64,000 bases of DNA from Physcomitrium patens (Eukaryota > Streptophyta > Bryopsida > Funariales > Funariaceae), in NCBI RefSeq assembly GCF_000002425.4, contig NC_037256.1:15595242-15659241 (forward strand). Reading direction: 5' to 3'. Shown in pieces: positions 1 through 12,185 of this stretch. The translations under genes were made by a program, and so were the position numbers. Below the pieces are notes generated by a model. It made no database searches. It was not told the DNA's origin and saw only the letters and a program-made list of their open reading frames with translations. Numbering within the stretch: position 1 is the first letter of the stretch; the number at the start of each line of letters is the position of its first letter.

Positions 1-539
1 ACTCGTTCTACATCAATTGATGGTAGTTTATCCGATCCTCGCAAAAACTTAAATAACTGTGTATTTCTAAATTTTTTTTGCCTTTTCAATGACCAACAGA
101 TATCTAACTTCATCGGTTCCATATTATTGATAACTATAAGAGACGGCGATCCCAGATTGCACTTACACCTCACATTGCGATGACTTTCGGATTATTTTGG
201 TGCTCTCTTCGCTCTTTCTATCGAAATTGTGAAAATCAAACTCTCAATACTTCCTTGTACTAATACTATTACTGATTACTGTCGTAAAGCTTACAGTTCA
301 AAGCACAATGTTTGAAATTTGCAACAATGAAACCTTCTATGAGTGCCCTGCTCCTAACTGCTTATTTGGGGTCCAAATTAAGAACATCTAATCTAGTGTA
401 TTTTAATCTCATGTCTAATCAAGAATGTCTAATTTCTTGACTAGTCAGTTTCAGTACCCAAAACTAACCATCAATCGTTTCTTAACTATCACAACCTTTC
501 CAATCCTGTTGATAATCATTATTATGGAGACTCCCACCC

Positions 540-3500
540 TCTACTAAGTAAATTTGTCCCAGATTTACGTATAATATAGATGTAATCGGTTCCCATTAAC
601 GTGTGTTGTGAAGTGGGTTCCCAGAAAATCTTCCAATTGAACAGAACCATTAGGAAAACCTTCTACCACCCGATATGGCCCATGCTATCGTACTTGAAAT
701 TTATCGAGAAAGCTGTTAAAGTGGCTATCATAAAGTAGCGCCAGATCATTGGGTATAAAATATTTCAGTCGTAACTTACTGTCATAATAACTCTTTGTGG
801 GGTGTTGTGTAGCTTCCATGATCAAGAGAGCCATAGCCCTAGCTTCATCCAATTTCTCCAATTGGACTAACCTATATTGAAGAGATTCTCTGTCTCCCAG
901 ATGTTCATCCAATGTAATTCGTAAACTTTGGACTTCCAATTCAATTGATAGAATTACCTCCTGACAATATATCAATTGAAATGGGATAGAATTGGTAGTT
1001 ATTTTATATGCAGTACGGTACGTCCATAAAGTTGTAAACAATTTAGCATTTCAATCGGTTCCCACTCCTAAAATAGTCTTTGTTAAGATCTTACATAGGA
1101 TACCGTTTGTCTTTTCGGTCTGTCCATTGGCTCGAGGATGATAAGGTGTAGTTTTGCGGTACTTAATCTCATACTTCGTTGTTAATGCTTCAATTGTTGC
1201 ATTAATAAAATGTGTACCGTAATTACTAATCAATTCTTTCGGACAACCAAAATGAGTGATAATATTCTCATATAAAAATGTTACTACAATATTGGCATTA
1301 TCAGTTTTTGTTGCTATGGCCTCCGCCCATTTGGTGACATAATCAGTGGCTACTAGAATATAATGTTTATGTCCATTTTGAGAGGCAGGTGCAATTGGCT
1401 GGACAAAGTCTATACCCCATTTTTCGAATGGTACCTATGCCAAAATTGGTACCAATGGCATTGCAGAAGTTCCAGTAGGGCGACCAATTCGTTGATAAGG
1501 ATCAGAACGACAAACATATTGGTGTGTATCCGAAAACATTATTGGCCACCAATATTCAGCCATTAAAACTTTATGTGCAGTGCTATCACCCGCAAAATGT
1601 CCTCCACAACTGTTCAAATGACATCCTTCCAAAATGGTACGAACTTCACTTTGAAAGATGCAACGGCGTAAAATTCCATCCCACCCTTGTTTGTACAAGG
1701 CATCTCTAATCATCGTATACAGTGCACTTTTTAAAATCAAACGTTTCTTTAATTTTTCATTATAAGAAATGGAAAAAGTCTGAAACGTTAGATATTGGAT
1801 CAATTCACCATATTCGGGTGTAATGACATCCACAGTGAATAGTTGTGCATCCAGAAGAGCATCTTTTATCGGCTCATTACCCAGTATATTAGATAAAGGG
1901 GGTAAGTGATCTGCATTGGCATATTTTTTGCCAAGTCAAATGTTAATCGTAAAGTTGAATTCTTGGAGAAGTAACATCCATCGAGCAATTCGTCTGCTCA
2001 ATTGAGATTTATTTATCATGTACTTAAGCACATCATGATCAACGTAGAACACAAATGGGTATCCAAGTAGATAGTGGCAGAATTTTTGTACAGAGTAGAT
2101 TATTCCTAGGGCTTCTCGCTCGGTTGTATTATAATTTTGTTCTGCAATAACGAATTATCGGCTTGCATAATATATGGGATGATCTAATCTTTTTTTATCT
2201 TTTTGACTGAGAATGGATCCATTAGCAACATTAGACGCGTCTATATAGACATGAAACGGTTTTGTCCAACAAGGTGTTACAAGAATTAGGGCAGATACCA
2301 ATTTTCATTTCAATTTGTCGAATGCAAAAGTACAGTCTTCAATCCATATTAGGCTAGATCCGTCTAACCGGGGTTTCTTTAACAAATGGATTAACAGTTG
2401 ATAGATAATTACAAAGGATTTAATAAAATGCCGATAGTAGCTGACATGGCCGATGAAATCATACATGTCCGACATTGTATTTGGCTTTAGTAAACCCAAT
2501 ATACGAGTAACTTTATCGGAGTCCATAGCGATACCTTCAACAGAGACAATGTGTCTCAATAGGTTTCCCGATGGTACGCCAAATTGACACTTCTCCAAAT
2601 TTAGAGATATCCCATACTTGTTGCATTGATTCAAACAGTTATCCAAGCATGCTAGATGTTCAGCCATTGTGCTAAAGGTGCAAAAATCGTCTAGAAATAT
2701 CTCCATTGATAAACGTAGGTAATCTTGAAACGCTTGTGTCATTACATGTTGAAAAGTAGCCGGGGCATTACATAACCCAAATGGCATTACTTTATAGGTG
2801 AATGTACCCCAATCTGTAGTAAACATAGTCTTCAACTGGTCCTCTTCGGCAATTTTAATTTGATTATACCCTAAAAATCCGTCCAAAAATGAGTAACATT
2901 CATGTCCGGCCATTGCATCCAAAATACTGTCTGTAAACGGTAACGAAAAATAGCCCTTCTTAGTAGCCGCATTTAACTTTCGAAAATCTTAACATATCTT
3001 GATTTTTCCATGCTTCTTCGGAACCATCATGATTGACGATACCCATGCACTATGCGGAATAGGATAAATAAAATCCACGTCGAGAAGTTTATCCAATTCC
3101 TCTTTCACTAAAAGAAAATATTTTGTGTTAAGCCTATGTTGTCTTTGACGAATTGGCCTAACACCCTCCTCCAAAATAATTTGGTGCTCAAACAAGTCAG
3201 TTGGAATCCCTTTCAAATCCGCATACGACCACGCAAAGGAAGATTTGTGATGGACGAAAAACTATTTTCAAGCATCCAATTCTATACCGATAATATCGGC
3301 ATATATTTTAATTAGCTGTGGCATTTCGTTGGTGCCCAGATTAATGGATTGACACACAGGGTCTTCAACAACCTCTGATTTAATTGTCTTTTGCTGATTT
3401 GAATATCTTGTATTATTTGACATATATGAACCACTCAAATTTGGTTCCAATGTGCTGACTCTATTGACTGCGAGATTGTTCATCCATTCGGCAATAGTAT

Positions 3501-4140
3501 GATCCGAGTTAGTCGCATCCTCTTGACGCAGTATATATTATCCGAGACCTCCACATTGGTAGACCCTTGCCTTTGCTGTTGAAGTGTTTTGTCCTACCCC
3601 AAATTGTGGTGAACCTATAGCATCACCATCTTCCTCAATCGATTGACTCTCGTTGTCCGATGTAAATTTTGATTCTGGCAATTGAGATTCTCCATGATAT
3701 TATACCGAGTACATCTGTAGAACAATCAAGTCCCAGCCTTTTCCAATTGTCAATGTGCCTCGGCTCCAATCATTCTTAGCTTTGGTTTGATAAAGCCAAG
3801 GTCTGCCTAGTAAAATGGGATATGATAATGTAGAACTTTGTAATCGGAATACAATATAATCCATTTTGTATGTCAATCCCACGATTACAATGGTAATATT
3901 GCATAAGATTCCCATTGGCTTTACCCGACTATGATCTGCCATTCGCAAGACCAATGTCATAGGTAGCAATTGCTTTAGATCCAAGTCCTCTATTGTATCT
4001 GTATTCATCAAATTCACAGTGGAGCCACCATCAACTTGTACCCCTGGAATTAAAATGCCATCGATTGATACATCGATTGTTGATGCTACCGGATCTGGGT
4101 TTAAGCTAACTTCATGAATTTCTTTAGTGCAGGATCTTCA
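540..4140 (-). pseudogene. pol region of the left Gypsy element (protease, RT, RNase H, integrase)
   Basis: Recognisable parts, in minus-strand order: an aspartic protease region at about 3700-4140 with a D-G-G-S active-site-like motif just before NLMNTDT; reverse transcriptase at about 2300-3220, with FLDGFLGYNQI, the VMPFGLCNAPATFQ block and FLDDF as the catalytic-box variant; RNase H at about 1830-2300; integrase at about 540-1830 with the HHCC zinc region, a YHPRANGQTE block around the last catalytic residue, and a C-terminal GPY-type segment near 540-690. This is the standard Gypsy domain order. The region is inactive and fragmented. The clade call rests on domain order, primer site and lack of a chromodomain, not on a tree. 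Confidence 0.88.
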
Positions 4141-4149
4141 TCATATTAA

Positions 4150-6849
4150 CGCTGAATTCAATGTAGATTGACATTCCGGTGCTACAGCCAAAAGTTGCTT
4201 CATTGTAATTGAAGGCTGAATAGCATCCAAATCCTTCAGAATGTCGTAGGGTTCCATATTGAAAGTAATTCCCAATGCTCTTTTGCATTTCATTGGTTTC
4301 GAATTTACTCCGTTCAGCAGCAATTCCTTCTTGGCGATTTGGATTGCCGCTAGTAACTTTGCCAACTTTTCTACTACTAAAGGTTCCTTTAATGCATAAG
4401 ATCTTTTATTGGGTTGTACAAGTATTGATATTTGGTCAGTTGGAATCGATCTTGATGGTCCCGACAAATTAGCACGTGGAACCAAATTGGATTCCTCAGT
4501 CTGTTGAGGTCTCAATATTGGGATACATCCCAATATTAATATTAGTTTGTTTAGCTCCGTGGACGGCACTACTTGCTCTTTTGTGATTGATTCATCCAAG
4601 TCTTGAATTGAATTCTTATCTTTTTGTTAGCCTCTGGTAAGCACTGCGTTCACCATCTCGACATGATGTACTGGTGAGTCTTGTTGAACAAAACCTTTGT
4701 CCTCCGTCGGTTGGCTTGTTTACATTTGTTAGTCTCGATTATTATAATTAAAGGACATATTGCACTGTTGATAAGTGTGACGAGACTGCTTACAATTTCC
4801 ACATATTGGAGCATAATCATCACTGGCCCTTGGATTAGGACATTCATTGGCATAATGACCAATTTGTGTGCAACGATAGCAACGAAGTGGTCTCCTGCCA
4901 ATTCCTTAAGGGATATTGGGTGTCTCTACGGGTATATAACGGCTAGGTCTTTTCTATATCAGATGAGTAAAGGATCCTCGTTGACCCATTATTACTGTAG
5001 AGTCTGGCATTGGCTTCATCATGGGTGGATATTGATGGTATCCTGGTTGGTTCATCGCAAATCCATGAGTATTGGATACACCTTCTTAGTGAAATTTAGA
5101 ATTGAGAAAATTATAATAATTCTTGTTTTGTTTATTCACTCGATTTCCATTCCAGCCAAATCTATTATTCGTTTGTACTTGATTGACATCCCACAAAGTT
5201 GGTTGAGTCATTATCTGATTACTGAGTTGTTGCTTCCATAAATTCCAACAGTTGGTGGTAATATGCTTGCCCTCGTAAAAGGTACATTCTATAGTCATTT
5301 GGGGTGGTGAAGGACATTCTGTTACTAAATGACCTTGCCCCTTACAATTACTGCACCAGAAATTGGGACGCATATTGGTTGGTTTATGCCTTTTTTCTTT
5401 ATCCTTGGTCAGATTCACAACCAATTCATCCATTTTTTTTGTCAATGTTAACAACAATGACTCATTGGGATCCCTCGATACCAATACATTTGGCAATTTC
5501 TTCGTAGGTATTGATTTTTGATATGCGAAATAAGGCGCATACGGGTGTGATGATGATGGTGGTATAGCCTGCAATGGAACGGCATCCACTATTCCCTGTA
5601 GAATTGTACCATAATCATTCCTTCCCAGATAACTTCCTGGTGCATCATTCCAATTTATCATTTGATAACCTCCTTGAGATGGAATCATCGTGGCTCTAAC
5701 TGTTAAGTTCTAGTCATAGTGACATTCCTTCCATACTTTTGCTCACTCAAGAGATGATGTAATGGTGGTTAATTGGGCCTCCTTTACAAGCATCTTCAAT
5801 TCTGGTGGGTGTAGTCTATTAACCAATATGGACAACACAAACGATTTTGGCATTTGGTTATTTGGCCATTTTCAAAGTATATCTGCTATACGACCATAAT
5901 ATGATTGTACCGCTTCCCCTGGTACTATTCTGCTATTCATTAATTTTTCTCTAAGACGTTCTTCAAAACCAATTGGTCGAAAATGGGCTAAAAATGTATT
6001 TTTCAATGCCTCCTAATTGATAAATTGTCCCACAGGTTGGCGGTTATACCACTCAAATGCTGTATCTTTCAATATCGTTGGTAGCCATCTTAACCAAATA
6101 TCTTCAGTTTTGTCATTATTGGCTACACATGTCGTTAAGAATTGAAACAAATGTTGATCTAGATCCGCACCTGGCAAACCCCAAAAAGTAAGTAATGGTG
6201 CAAAGCTAGTCGTTTGATTGCCCACTACACCTATTTGAACTGCAATCGAAACTGCTGGTCCTCCGGACGCCATTAAAGATGTCGGTGTTCCGCTCAATTC
6301 CTTATTAAAATAAAAACTATCTCCCGCAAATGTCTTTTTCGGACTTCCAGGCCTTCTCGATTGACTATTATTATCTCCAAATAATTTCATTGGTTGAATA
6401 TGAGGTGAAAACGACAGGCTTTGATATACTCTGAATTGGTCTTTATTGACAAGTGATTTATGCTGATCTTCAGAACTAGTCTTGTTAGAATCGGACGTAT
6501 CTCCAATTGAAAAAATATCCAATAGGGTACCTAATTCCTCTGTGCCTTCCTCGCTTTCCATTAACGGCTTCGAGAGATATGCTGGACTATTAGCTGTGCT
6601 CTTCACAAATGCTCTTGGCAATTTCTTTAATGGTATGTACTTCTGAAATATTAGAGGGCGATCGTCTTCTGGATACGATCGGATATGCCGACAGGCATGC
6701 AACCACGGCTTAATCCAACTTTGTTGATGCTTCTTTTTCAATTTACAATCTCGCTCGTTACACAATAAATTTCTTGCTTGTGATCTCTTTGTTCTTTCCT
6801 TTGATTGCTTTATTCTCTTTGCTGTTAAATTTTCATTCTTAATAACCAT
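4150..6849 (-). pseudogene. gag region of the left Gypsy element with several zinc knuckles
   Basis: The best preserved piece is a capsid-like stretch at 6013-6849, containing the block FWGLPGADLDQHLFQF followed by a tryptophan-rich segment typical of Athila/Tat gag. Downstream, around 5290-5370, is a CCHC zinc knuckle (C-x2-C-x4-H-x4-C) with a second cysteine/histidine cluster close by. Further cysteine/histidine-rich sequence lies near 4780-4900, so this gag seems to have carried more than the usual one or two knuckles. The plus-strand copy at 58200-60450 shows the same arrangement. The product would package element RNA; here it is only a relic. Confidence 0.82.
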
Positions 6850-6935
6850 ATTCTTTCATTATTTCTACTGAGTTTGCTTCCTAATCTCCTTTACTGCTTC
6901 GATAGTTAATTCCTAACACTCAATAATGTTGTCAA

Positions 6936-6953
6936 TCCCTGGCAGCGGTGCCA
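6936..6953 (-). other. Primer binding site, tRNA-Asp type
   Basis: Three bases inside the LTR end, the minus strand reads TGGCACCGCTGCCAGGGA. This differs at about three positions from the tRNA-Asp-complementary site TGGCGCCGTTGCC known from plant Athila/Tat elements. Its position and three-base spacing match those of the sister copy at 58101. Confidence 0.75.
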
Positions 6954-6956
6954 AAA

Positions 6957-7810
6957 TGTGGTTGTCGTTTTACTTATTCTGGAAGAAACCTCCCAGAATA
7001 AATCCATATAGGGGAATTTGAATATAGGGAAAGATCATGTATATGAGCTCCAATTGTTAGGATCACACAATTAAGTGCTACTGCTAAATGCTTACAATAC
7101 CAAAGAACACTTAACTTTTCCTCCTACTATCCATTCTCTCATATCAATATGATAACAATTACGACATTGATTTCAGTACCCTGTGTAATTCGCGAACACA
7201 CAAGCACAACCCAAACCCTGGAACGAACAACTTCGAATCCATAAAATCTGATCGAAATAATTCCTTCGATTACAATTCCTCTCCACTGAACTTACAACCT
7301 TGTGATAAACAGTGGTTGGAAACTTCCATACATTATCAATCTTTCACAACAATTGATAAACAATGATCCATAAACAACTTCGTAAATCAAACATTGATTC
7401 ATAAAATCGATCATTTTCACTAGAATCAATACTAACACAAAAGAAACAAGAAAACTAAGAAGAAGAGATAGCACCAAGCTTATCCTCGGCTCAGTACTAT
7501 CGCAGTCTGGTATTTTCTTCCCCTCTCCCATCCTCCTTATACTACCCCGAGATACCAACTCCTATACTACAGATGATAACTACTTTTCTTGACTATTCAT
7601 CCATTCTACCTGCTAAACCACTTTTTCAGCAGTTATCTATCCCTGTTTATACTATACACTAGATATCTACATTTTGAAAATAACTACTTATTCTACAATT
7701 CTTCTATTGATAATCTTTTTGACATCTTTACTATGTAAGGTTGATTGATAAGCATCAATAAGTATAACTAGTTCCCAAATGTAGACTTGGTATAGAAACT
7801 AGCCCTTACA
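6957..7810 (-). repeat. 5' LTR of the left Gypsy element
   Basis: On the minus strand the LTR begins TGTAAGGGCT at 7810 and ends ACAACCACA at 6957, giving TG...CA ends and about 854 bp. The inner edge is fixed by the primer site. The outer edge is the best TG near the point where similarity to the other family member (57354-58097) fades. A shared block around 7470-7500 (minus strand GATAAGCTTGGTGCTA) matches the other LTR closely. Confidence 0.75.
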
Positions 7811-9634
7811 AGTGCCACATCATTAAAGATAATAAAAAAATCAAGAAGGTTGTCATTTACTAAGAGCTAAATTTTTAATAAGGCAACATTTTTTGTATTT
7901 TTTATTGATTGCTTTGTGTATTATAGTTTTAAGACTATTGTGGAAAATGATACAAGTTGAATATGATTCTCTATCAACTTCCAAACATTTTCTTATCTAA
8001 GTATGGCCTTTATTTTGAGTTGCCTTATGTAATAGTTATTAAGATTTATAAGCTTGTTAGAATCTCAAACCATCATACTGCTACAACTTCCAAGTTCTAT
8101 CATCTTGTTCTTCTAATTTCTATATTATTTTAAAAAAAAAAATTGCAAGAATAAAGAGCACTCACTCACTTTGTCTAAAGTTCTTTGGAAGAAAATATAA
8201 GGAACACTTGCTTACTTCATACTTACTAATTGTGCTAAATAAAAAACATGATTCACTTGTACAAATCTTGTATTTATAATTTAGGAACATAGTTCACTCA
8301 ATCTAAATATTGTAGTAGTTTTTTCTTTGATCTTTCATTATTTTGATATAATATAAGCAACAATGCTACAAAAAGAGGTTCTATATTCAAATAATTATAT
8401 AAAACAATAATTTAGATAGAAATATAAAGCTTGAGCCACTTAGCTACAATGATGATATTTTAACCTAATACACAATGAAGTTTATATAAATATTATTGTT
8501 TAATAAATTCTGGAAGTATAGTTGTTTGACAAATGAACTTACAATAAGAGTACTTGCGCTAATAAATTAAGCATTTTGATTAGACTATAGTACATGTTAA
8601 AGAACTTTTCATAGCATGAAGCTCTTGAATCATTGATGTTTGGAAATTTTTGAAGTTAGTTTTGAATTTGTATAGACTTCTCATCTACTATTGTTAGCAT
8701 TGAAAATTGTATAGTGATATTGTTTACTATATACCTTGTGAATGTAACAATTTTAATGCTTACCAATGTGTTATTAAATTCTAAATACATTTTTATGAAT
8801 TAAATATATAAAGTTTATTGTAGTTTCTAAAATTTAATGGATTTTGAAAAAGAATCTCTTTACATACCATATCCACACATATCAAAAGTAAAAAAGTTAA
8901 AGTTATTTTTGATATAAAACATGGTTATTATAAAAAATATATAATTGATTTGTAAATTTCTTGATGTTACATGTCCATCTAATAGATTGATGAATGAACT
9001 TAACGTTCACAGCTATGTCCATTTCAACTAACTTTATTCAGTTCCAATTGCTTTATGCAAATAGGCCACGAATAGATTAAGTCTTTTCTGAAAAGCAGTA
9101 ATGAGCAATTGAATGGAATGCCTAGTTTATAGCAACATAACGCCGACATGAAATCGTCAGACAGATTTGCAACAACGAGCACTGGAGTTAGCATTACGTG
9201 AATCTGACGCAGCTACACCGACTACCACAACATTAGTTTGATTCGGATACCACACAAACTCTTTTTGAATTACACAGAGGAATCTTTTAATATTACAACA
9301 CCCTTCAATAGTGGACGCTAACTCAGCAACACAATTCAATAATACGTGTGTGATGTTGCTGAATTCGTTGCAGGATCAGGCATAAAGCTCCAAACCCTGG
9401 TCATCAAGCATGCAATTACACACACACGCACTTACACAAACTATGACCACGAAGATGAGGCAGCGAATCATCCGTGTAGATAACAAGATGAGTCGCATGG
9501 AAACCCGCATTTCAATGTCATGTTTCTGTGTTGATGACATTCAACCTCGAGCGTGAAGCTTGCATGGGAGATCGCATGAGTATATCCCAGAATTGGATGT
9601 GAAAATTGTGTACTAGTGGGTGACAGAGTAGTAC
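7811..9634 (+). other. AT-rich intergenic DNA and 3' region of the NudC gene
   Basis: From 7811 to about 9000 this is very AT-rich with no convincing reading frame or repeat. From about 9000 the GC content rises and the sequence probably belongs to the last intron, last exon and 3' UTR of the minus-strand gene that follows. I could not find the conserved C-terminal His-Pro-Glu motif expected in that last exon. Confidence 0.5.
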
Positions 9635-12185
9635 CTCTCCCATGAACTTGCGAAGCGCGTCGGCTTTGCGTTCTTCACCGCTGTCAGTCACTCCCATGGC
9701 AGCCTGCTTTTGTTCAAACTGCATAGAAAACCAAGCATGTCAAAGGTTCTCAAGCAAGGTATTCAGTTTCGAACATGAGGTCATTTATATTCGTTCGAAT
9801 GAAGGAGCGAGAGCATCTCTATAACTGCGTGGAGTTCGTGACAATTGCGATCTGCATGCGATTTTGCGAAGCCCAAACAATGGATTCATCACAATGTTCA
9901 TCGCAGGAGACAATGGTCGCAGAATTTGTTCTAGAATGGCTTGATGGTGAGGTGTGTAAAATCGCGGTGAATCACTCCTGTACCAGCGTATGCTCTATGT
10001 GTTGGCGTGTGTCTGGGTGGAGGTCAGACAACGATGCTTGAGGTAGCTGCAGCTTTTCGACATCGATCTCTGGCTCTCCTTCCACCACAACGTGCCACCA
10101 ATCCATAGTGTACCATTTCTGAAGGTGAATCGTCAAAAGTTTGCCGTCTTCTGCATCATTTCCAAGGCAACGTTGTGATTTTAGAACTGTTTTGTTTTTT
10201 TGTTTTTTTGTTTATTTGTTGATTTTAGACGTATGGACAGAGAGAGGAATCATTAGATCTTTTTTAGGGCATCAAGAATGAAGACAGGAGAAACTAAAAC
10301 TTTGAAAGTTTTGTGCATTGGACGTTTCTCCAAGGGCGGAAATTTTTGAGCACACTATGGAAAACTTACCTAGATTCCAGAAGCACTCGCTTGGTTTCAC
10401 AGGTTTGTTGAGGTCGCCCTGCACACAAATGATCGCATTCACTCATGTGTAGTTGCTGACTTGAAATTCTCACGTATTTAAGCCTTTCGGTCTTGCCTGG
10501 AATTTTGCTGTGACATCATGTTTGATTCTGTAGCAGGTTTCTTAGTCAACTGCTGACTGATGACTGATTGGAGATGAACATAATAGCAAGTAGATAATCT
10601 CAGCAAGATGGGTGGTGTGATTTGTGTTCCAATGTCACACAAGCCTCGTGAAGAAATGGATGATGTTCAAATTGAATCTCGCAGTTTCATGAATCATTTA
10701 AAACTGTGAAGAACGTCTCAGTGATGTTTGGCAAGAGGGATTCGAATGCGTGAAATGGTGGATGGGTTTTCAGAGTTGTAGACTAGTAGTCGGTCAGGAA
10801 TAGCACAACCATGGACAAATTCAACACCACTGAGATTCCATGGAAATTTTACCTCCAAAAGAGGTATTTCACCTTTCAAGCCAATTTTCAGATACCTCGG
10901 TTGAATTTCGCAAACCACAGACTTGGCTTTGGTTCCGGCGGGCACCGGAAAGATTAACGCAGTATCAGTGAGGGTTTGTGTCCAGGAGTAGTGCCCAAGG
11001 TCTGCTCCGTTGCCGCTATTCGGGTCTGAATGTCAAAGTAACAAGCATATCGTAGTCAGCTGCATTGCCACCACCTACTCGCAGTAGACAACGATCTGGG
11101 CTCTTAACCCTAGTTCTGGTAACTGTAACATCTCTCGAGAAAAATCTCTGAGAAATTTGCCAAGACACCTATAGACACGATTCTCAAACCAAGCTCACTA
11201 GTTTACAATGGGTCCCATCATTCTGTGTTCCAGACAGTCTCATGAAGTTTTGCAGGTGTTGGGAAGTATCAACTGCAAGATCTATCTAATAACATCTGCT
11301 TTCCACAGCCATATGCTCATCAGATACTTCGCGAATGTCATGTGGTTGTAACTTACCCAAGTCCTGTGGTTTTTCACCTTTCTCCAATCCTTTCTTCTTC
11401 CCCTTGCAGTGAATCTCAATGTTCCCAGGTTCACCCGCCAACCAATTGTTTGTCACCGGCTCCACTTCTGACAGTGTAGTAATCTCTGTCTCAGATTTCA
11501 TATCAGTTTTCGTATCATGGTTTGTATCGGTCTGGTGATACAACCCGCTGTTATTTGCAACAAAAACCGCAACCTCGGGATCCTCGCACATGTCCTTTTG
11601 TAGGTATTCCGTGGGAGTGATGATCACCGTCTCTTCATCCTCAACCGCACTCCCTTGCTTCTTCGAGCTCTCAGACGTCGAACTTACGGAGCCTTGGAGG
11701 CCTTTCGTGCTCTCCGAGACGCTTACATGGGGACTGTCTTCCTCCTTGGTCCCCGGGTCATCAAAAATCTCGTCAAGCTTGGCAACCTTGTCCGGGCCCG
11801 CGAAGACATCCTCGATATCGTCGCCGTCCACCCGCATCCGCTTTGCAGCGAATAGCATCTCCGAGACGCGGGCATCCACCCCTTCCTGCATTGCAATCCC
11901 GGTCTTCCGAAAGAGATACTCAATCACTGTGGACAGCAAATCCAGAGGCTGTTGTTGGTGCTCCTGGAGAAGATACCTCAGTACTTCGTCAAACGGCCGC
12001 ATGCTGTTGGTAGCGTAGACGGGCTGCGAGGAAAAGTATGGATCTGGGTTATAATCTTCGTCGTTATCTTCATCTTCATCTTCATAGCCATCCTCCTCTT
12101 CATCTTGCATGTTGATAACACCCACCACCGCTGGTCTTTCTTCTGAGTCTTCTTCTTCCTCTTCGTACTCCGAAATAATGGCCAT
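9635..12185 (-). CDS. NudC/BOBBER1-like CS-domain co-chaperone
   Basis: Five coding exons are visible: 11357-12185, 10853-11025, 10370-10418, 9984-10150 and 9635-9718, all with GT-AG introns and continuous frame, giving about 434 residues. The start was chosen at MAIISEYEEEE because plant BOBBER proteins begin MAIISE; the frame stays open upstream to 12281. An acidic N-terminal domain (about 1-276) contains the NudC N-terminal helix region near RPFDEVLRYLLQE. The CS/p23-like domain (about 288-390) carries YSW, VPAGTKAKSVVCEI, a GLKG turn and DWWHVVVEGEPEID. A C-terminal tail has FEQKQAAMG and LRKFMGE. The family binds Hsp90-type machinery and client proteins in the cytosol and is needed for thermotolerance and meristem patterning in Arabidopsis. 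The N-terminal part is longer and more acidic than in Arabidopsis BOBBER1. The final short exon was not found. Confidence 0.9.

Larger units (their letters stand above)
1..7810 (-). mobile_element. Broken Ty3/Gypsy LTR element, Athila/Tat-like, 5' part
   Basis: Read on the minus strand this is an LTR retrotransposon in the order 5' LTR, primer site, gag with zinc knuckles, protease, reverse transcriptase, RNase H, integrase. That order (integrase last) is Ty3/Gypsy. The primer site resembles the tRNA-Asp type used by plant Athila/Tat elements, and no chromodomain follows the integrase. Positions 1-540 are downstream internal sequence in which I recognise nothing, and no 3' LTR is visible, so the element runs off the left edge. 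It is a fossil: its coding regions are broken in roughly ten or more places. The same family recurs in opposite orientation at 57354. Age cannot be judged from an LTR pair because only one LTR is inside the window. Confidence 0.9.

Noticed and set aside
280-300. Possible 3' LTR start of the left Gypsy element (TGTAAGCTTT on the minus strand)
   Set aside because: After TGTAAG the sequence does not follow the known LTR start, and no purine tract precedes it.
11590-12018. 142-codon plus-strand frame
   Set aside because: It is the antisense shadow of the acidic first exon of the NudC gene, whose own product is recognisable.
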